This document shows, one piece after another, positions 58,234 to 64,000 of a stretch of 64,000 nt of DNA. Location of the stretch: the NCBI RefSeq assembly GCF_028640845.1, contig NC_080540.1, forward strand, positions 265,083,958 to 265,147,957. Direction: 5' to 3'. The stretch is from Ahaetulla prasina (lineage: Eukaryota > Chordata > Lepidosauria > Squamata > Colubridae). Each line of letters begins with the position of its first letter. Position 1 is the stretch's first letter. Under the pieces are notes generated by a model, which was not told the DNA's origin, ran no database searches, and was given only the letters and a program-made list of their open reading frames with translations. Made by a program: the position numbers and the translations under genes.

Positions 58234-58422
58234 TGTTAAGTTCTGGAAGTAACGAGGCTGGAGACCAGGGTAGTGACAACAGCTCTTTAATATAGGGTGA
58301 ACCCAGCAACAGGCTGGGGAAAAACCTCTCCTTTTATACAGTTCTACTGGTGGCTTCGTCCAATCAGCAACGTGCTGATTTCCCGCTCAAATATTTAAAG
58401 GTACAGACAAGAATACATAACA
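58234..58422 (-). repeat. Gypsy 5' LTR
   Basis: 189 bp, same sequence as the 3' LTR as far as I can read. It carries the presumed promoter for the element (TATAAAAGG on the - strand). Confidence 0.95.
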
Positions 58423-58427
58423 CTTAG

Positions 58428-59720
58428 TATTCGTACAAAGAATGCTTTCACATAAGAGCTTTCCACCTGGAAACCCCTCCCTATAGACTATGCACTGTAC
58501 ATGTGTATATCAGGAAGCGAGTGACCAGCTGCATAATCCTGATAAGGTCAGGCTTCATAACATAGCTCTCATGTTGACTGGTATTTTGCTTGATTCACTT
58601 CAGTGAGAAGGAAGCATTTTATTTATTTTTTTCTTCCAAAACTGAGCAATCCAGATGGAAATGTGTAAAAGTGCTTAAAATAGTTACAATTCACTGAAAG
58701 TCTGAAATATCCAATTGCAGTCTGACCTGATGCTAGAAAATTATCAGAAAGCCATGCTTGAATAAGAGAATTTTTCCCTGTTTTTTGAAATTTTGTTTTT
58801 CTAAACATAGATTATAAATAATCTTCCACAATCATCTCTTAAGGCTGCTTAAAAACTTTAGGGCAATATTTATTTTTATCTTATGCTTGTCTTCATACAA
58901 TGGAGAACATTTTAAGAGAGCTCTCTATAATTTTTTTCAGTAACAGACTAGCAGCAAAATCTCTGCTCTTAGGGTTAAATTTAGAACAACCTTCCAAAAT
59001 TTTTAGACAGTATGTTGCTTAGACAAGGCAGTGCTAATGCCAGAAGGAGGAAACTTCATTTAACCTGACTATAGTTTTCCTAGGCTAATGTCAAAAGACT
59101 CAAGAAAGACAATCCAGAAAGTGCCATCTATATATCAGAGACCTAACCTAACAGACTTACTGTTCTAGGCCTCCCAGTTATAGCCATGGTTTTCAAAGAC
59201 ATTTCTTAGTAAAAATTAGCCATCTATAAAAATCACCCTTTGTTAAAACATTAAAGCTTAAACTAAGCAGGTTTAATCCCCTCAGTAATGGGAAACTATA
59301 TCTGCTAATGCAATATAATTCTTTTCCCCCAAAGTTATAGGTTCTTTGAAAAAAAAATTAAATGACCTTGAAGTCAGGCAGGTTTCAAACTCTTAGAAAT
59401 GTCTACTCTAGCTGTAAATTTAATCTTCTGAAGTTAAAAAAAGCAGCCATTTATAATTTATCCCTTCTAATCAGCAAGAGATAAAAAAGCTATGGTTTGT
59501 AAATGTGGTAAGACTTGTCACTTAAAATTGATTTGGTCCTAGAGAACCGTGCTGTTTTCCAAATTACTGAATTAGATACAAAACCAATCTTCAATTAATA
59601 TTGATTTACACCTATACTATTGGATAAAGCCAATGATGTATACATTTTCTTGTAAAAGTTTTGTTTATTAGATGTTGGAGGAGGGAGGAGGAGAAGAGTC
59701 AAAAGAGCCAGTGCTGTGTA
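58428..59720. other. Unannotated AT-rich sequence
   Basis: Continues the gypsy target locus. No gene or named repeat. Confidence 0.5.
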
Positions 59721-61590
59721 AGAGAATAGAATAGAATAGAATTTTTATTGGCCAAGTGTGATTGGACACACAAGGAATTTGTCTTGGTGCATATGCTCTC
59801 AGTGTACATAAAAGAAAAGATACATTCATCAAGGTACAACATTTACAACACAATTGATGGTCAATATATCAATATAAATCATAAGGATTGCCAGCAACAA
59901 CTTATAGTCATACAGTCTTAAGTGGAAAGAGATTGGTGATGGGAATTATGAGACGATTAATAGTAGTGCAGATTCAGTAAATAGTTTGACAATGTTGATG
60001 GAATTATTTGTTTAGCAGAGTGATGGCCTTCGGGAAAAAACTGTTCTTGTGTGTAGTTGTTCTGTTGTGCAGTGCTCTATAGCGTCGTTTTGAGGGTAGG
60101 AGTTGAAACAGTTTATGTCCTGGATGTGAGGGATCTGCAAATATTTTCACGGCCCTCTTCTTGATTTGTGCAGTATACAGGTCCTCAATGGAAGGCAGGT
60201 TGGTAGCAATTATTTTTTCTGCAGTTCTAATTATCTTCTGAAGTCTGTGTTTTTCTTTTTGGGTTGCAGAACCGAATCAGACAGTTATAGAGGTGCAAAT
60301 GACAGACTCAATAATTCCTCTGTAGAACTGAATCAGCAACTCCTTGGGCAGTTTGAGCTTACTGAGTTGGTGCAGAAAGAACATTCTTTGTTGTCCTTTT
60401 TAAATGATGTTTTTGATGTTAGCTGTCCATTTTAGATCTTGCGATATGATAGAACCTAGAAATTTGAAGGTTTCTACTGTTGATACTGTGTTGTCAAGTA
60501 TTGTGAGAGGTGGAAGTATGGAAGGGTTTCTCCTAAAGTCTACCACCATTTCTACGGTTTTGAGTGTGTTCAGTTCCAGATTGTTTTGGTTGCACCACAA
60601 GGCTAGTCATTCGACCTCTCGTCTATATGCGGATTCGTCATTGTCTCGAATGAGACCAATCACTGTTGTGTCATCTGCGAACTTCAGTAGCTTAACAGAT
60701 GGATCATTGGAGATGCAGTCATTGGTATACAGAGAGAAGAGAAGTGGGGAGAGCACACAGCCTTGGGGGGGCCCTGTGCTAATTGTACAGGTATTTGATG
60801 TGATCTTGCTTAGCTTCACCTGCTGCTTCCTGTTTGTTAGGAAGCTTGTGATCCACTTACAAGTCTGTTCCGGTACCTGTAGCTGGTTTAGCTTAGTTAG
60901 AAGAATGTCTGGAATGATGGTATTGAATGCTGAACTAAAGTCTACAAAAAGGACCCTTGCATAGGTCTTTGGAGACTCAAGATGTTGTAGGATGTAGTGC
61001 AGAGCCATATTAACAGCATCATCTGTTGATCTATTTGCTCGGTATGCAAATTGCAAGGGGTCTAACAGCAGATCCGTGATGGTTTTCAAGTAGGAAAGCA
61101 CTAGCCTTTCAAAGGTTTTCATGACTACAGATGTTAAAGCAACTGGTCTGTAGTCATTCAGTTCCTTGATGGTGGGCTTCTTCGGCACTGGGATGATGGT
61201 AGAGCGTTTGAAGCAAGAAGGAATATAACACATCTCTAGTGATTTATTGAAAATATGGGTGAAGATGGGGGCCAATTGGTCAGCACAGACTTTTAAGCAA
61301 GAAGGAGTTATCTTGTCTGGGCCTGGAGCTTTTCCTGGCTTTTGTCTGTGAAATAGGTCCTGCACTTCCTTTTCTGTGATCACTAGGGGTTGTGAACCCA
61401 ATGAAATGGGGTCAGTTGTAGGAGGCTTGGCTGTTGTTGGTGTGTCTGAGATGGGGGTTGTGGAGATAGGTGGCTGTAGTTTCCTTTCAAACCTGCAGTA
61501 AAACTCATTCAGGTCATCTGCCAGTTGTTGATTACCTTCAGCCTGGGAAGGAGGTTTGCCATAGCCGGTGAGGCTACGGCAAATTACTAC
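59721..61590 (-). mobile_element. Rex1/Snake1-type CR1 LINE, longest copy (1.87 kb)
   Basis: Minus-strand LINE from a short (AGAAT)n (about 59723-59741) to about 61590. ORF2: 61401-60607 covers the RT (KAPGPDKITPSCLKV, DYRPVALTSVVMKTFERL, motif A FVDFSSAFNTIIP, motif B PPQGCVLSPLLFSLY, motif C FADDTTVIGL). It is ended by a TGA where the 39860 copy has CGA, a CpG-to-TpG type change. The frame resumes at 60600-60400 (MWCNQNNLELNTLKTVEMVV, VETFKFLGSII), then is shifted before the C-terminus. It is 5'-truncated, lacks the endonuclease, and is older than the 38951 copy in its 3' part. Confidence 0.88.
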
Positions 61591-64000
61591 ACAATATTAG
61601 GGCAACACAGTAGAATTCTATGTTGAGGGGGCAAAATATAAATCATCCTTAAAGAACAATATAGAATTATTTGGGTATTGCATGCTTTCATTTCAATGTT
61701 CTTCAGCTGAGGGCAACTAATGTACTGATATTCTTTCTCACGAAGAAATGATCAGTTGAAATAAAAATAATTCTAAAAACATACTTTTACCTCCAGTTTA
61801 GCTTGTGTTTCACTGGCAGCTGTCCATTTCAATTTGTTTTGACATCCAAGTTTCTTGGAATTCACATAGCCTCTTTGCACATAGAAACTCATTGAATGAC
61901 ATCACAGTATTGATCATACTGAAGGAAAAAAATGTTAATTAAAAAGAACTTTATGGTTTGGCTTGAAAAAGATACTTACCCTTAACCTCAAATCTGCCCA
62001 AACCTCTCTTGGTTTTATCACAATCCTGAATAGTTATATATTTTCAAAGCATTTATATTTAAAGAAGCCATACATAAATGGGCACTTGTAATCTTCCTTC
62101 CTATGTAATTGTAGTAATTGTCCCAAGGCAAAAGGCAGCTTTTGAATAAATATGGGTTACAGATCCTCTTCCAATTAATACAAGAGCCCCCTTTAAAATA
62201 TGAATAAATAAATTTTTTCAAGAATAAAATAAATAAGAAGACACAAAGGACTTTAGTTTCAATTAATCTAATTATGGAACTGAGGAGTTCATTCTTTTTT
62301 TCAAAACACAGTTGGTCTAGATATGAGAGGACTCTGGTCAACAAGTTTTGGGGAAAATCTATGCAAAACTAGTTGATAATGAAAAATTAGATAATATTTT
62401 GTTTCTTTGCTACTTTTTTGTAAGCATCTATATATTTGTGACCTAGATCTAGTAGGGTTATTTTGGTACTTTCCTCAAATGCTTTTTTAAAAATAATTTG
62501 TTAATGTATAATTTGCATTTCTGGGGTCATTCACTTGTCTGTGATTCTAAAAAGCCTATAAAAATTAAACCAGAGAACCAATATATTAAAAGCCACAAAT
62601 GAAAGACAATTATGCTGGAGAGGTGTGGGAGAGGGTGAGTATTATAACTTCCTGGAATTCCCTTATTGTAGCCTAAATTTTCCTTCTAATAATTATACTA
62701 GTTAGGGTTCTGGAATAATTGCATTAACTACTTCTAACTACTAACTACTACTAGTCTAACTACTAGATTAGTAAGAGAAATCCTCTATAACTAGTGGACT
62801 TACCAAATCAGAGGACAGGGCAGGGAAAACAATAATGTTATAGAGAACAGCATCTGCTTGGCTGCATCAGAAGAAAATGGAAAAAAGCCAGTATTTTAAT
62901 TTTCCTATACTGCAAAGTAACATTTACTTCATGGAAATCCAGTCTTGGCAACGTTGGGAAAGATCCCTAGTTATACCCATAGCAATTCAACATTCTTATT
63001 ATTGTGAGCAACATGGAGGGGTATTATTTAATGGCTTATCTGGCCTGAGGTTCTTACCTATACTTACTTAATTGAGAATCCCAAAGGTGCTTTTTCCAAA
63101 ATGCAACTGGATTTTCTTGTGTGTTCTTTTCTTTGAAAATGTTTCACTTCTCATCAACGAAGATTCTAACTAACCATGTTGGGACAACCATGACTTGGAA
63201 GGCTGAGAATCTCCATAGGTATTGAGCTTAATGGAGCCCTTTAAAGGTCAGAAGGCAGCTGTAAATGACTACAGGGAATAAGGAAGTAATCTCTTTCAAT
63301 AGAGCCATCCCAAATTCTTTACCAGTTTCTTGGCAGAGAATTCTTTAGGGAAGGAGATTTTTTGCCAACAGTTTCTCAATGGATATGATTCTTCTTAATA
63401 GTGACAAGAGCAGGGCAACTTAAAAAGCTTATTGAGAAGAAGTCTCAAAAGAAGATGATGAAGACATCATCTTCATGATGTCTTATTTTGGAATATCCAG
63501 AAGAGCCAATGAAGCTCCACATTAAATATTAATATTAACTAAAAGATTAATCATACAGAATCTTATAACAATAGAAATGTACCTCTCTAATGAAAAATTC
63601 TGTTCTTTGAAAATGAAATTTTCTTCTCCTTTGAAATTAAAAAAAAATAAAAAAATTCTGTGTTATTAATTTGAATGAACTCCAACAGGGAAAAAAAGAG
63701 TTTCCTCTGCCTAGTATTTATTCTCTTCCCATGTACACTTCCCAGTACTCTTCCCATGTAAGAATGAAAGAATTAAAGAATGACTAAACATTTAAAACAA
63801 CTATATTTATATACTATAAATAAATTATATAGCCTATATTTCCACAGCTCTGAGAGACTAGACTTCTGTTCCCACTTTATCTGTATGTGCTCTACTGAAT
63901 AGTTCCTTCTATCTGAGGTGTTAATATTCTGAATTGTTCACATATCATACATCAGATATGTTTTTTTGGGGGAGTATCCATCTGGCTTCTTCTGTGAGAC
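61591..64000. other. Unannotated AT-rich sequence
   Basis: Short chance frames only. A small inverted repeat lies at 63446-63475 (GAAGATGATGAAGACATCATC). No gene or named repeat. Confidence 0.5.

Larger units (their letters stand above)
53563..58422 (-). mobile_element. Ty3/gypsy retrotransposon (Mag-like), complete ends, defective interior
   Basis: A 4860-bp element on the - strand. Two 189-bp LTRs (53563-53751 and 58234-58422) read identical base for base by eye. The flanks are CTTAG on both sides (53558-53562, 58423-58427), a perfect 5-bp duplication. A purine tract (GGGAGGGGAGGAG on the - strand, 53752-53765) abuts the 3' LTR and a primer-binding site lies one base inside the 5' LTR. The interior encodes Gag with two zinc knuckles, protease, RT, RNase H, integrase zinc finger, part of the integrase core and a GPY/F-like C-terminus; no chromodomain. 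It is shorter than usual because the integrase core is deleted, although about 0.7 kb is duplicated. Lineage is inferred from the single Gag-Pro-Pol-like order and the motifs. Confidence 0.92.

Overview
The window is eukaryotic and almost certainly comes from a squamate reptile, most likely a snake. The evidence is the mixture of repeats: CR1 and L2 LINEs, a Rex1/Snake1-type CR1 LINE with an (AGAAT)n tail, a decayed Bov-B LINE, tRNA-derived squamate SINEs, several hAT and Tc1/mariner miniature elements, and two lineages of Ty3/gypsy retrotransposon. The background is AT-rich. There is no prokaryotic gene organisation, no CRISPR array and no RNA gene. I recognise no host protein-coding gene. 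The only host-like coding signal is one possible 127-bp internal exon at 10124-10250, so this is probably intergenic or deep intronic DNA.

Layout. 1-9.7 kb: remains of a Sushi-like chromovirus (gag at 1-597; RNase H, integrase and chromodomain at 4147-5928; 3' LTR at 5929-6495) that had inserted into an L2 LINE. The L2 3' end, a CR1 fragment and about 1.8 kb of flank occur twice (598-3631 and 6736-9724). 9.7-31.7 kb: mostly unique AT-rich sequence with scattered Tc1, hAT, mariner, CR1, Bov-B, Rex1 and SINE fragments. 31.8-36.5 kb: a nearly full-length but mutated L2 LINE on the + strand. 36.1-40.7 kb: a 1.9-kb direct tandem duplication containing L2 tail, CR1 tail and a Rex1 LINE. 40.7-53.5 kb: mainly unique sequence with SINE, hAT and CR1 insertions and two LTR-like blocks. 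53563-58422: a Ty3/gypsy element of Mag-like lineage on the - strand, with seemingly identical 189-bp LTRs, a perfect 5-bp target duplication, a primer-binding site and a polypurine tract. Inside it are a 0.7-kb duplication, frameshifts and a deleted integrase core. 59.7-61.6 kb: the longest Rex1 LINE copy. The rest is unannotated.

No gene set here works together as a host pathway; the content is selfish DNA at different ages. The youngest event appears to be the gypsy insertion at 53.6-58.4 kb. I see no convincing undescribed biological system. The best leads are the young but defective gypsy element, three direct duplications (two with microhomology at the junction, which may be real or assembly artefacts), the candidate exon, and LINE tails that seed four different microsatellites.
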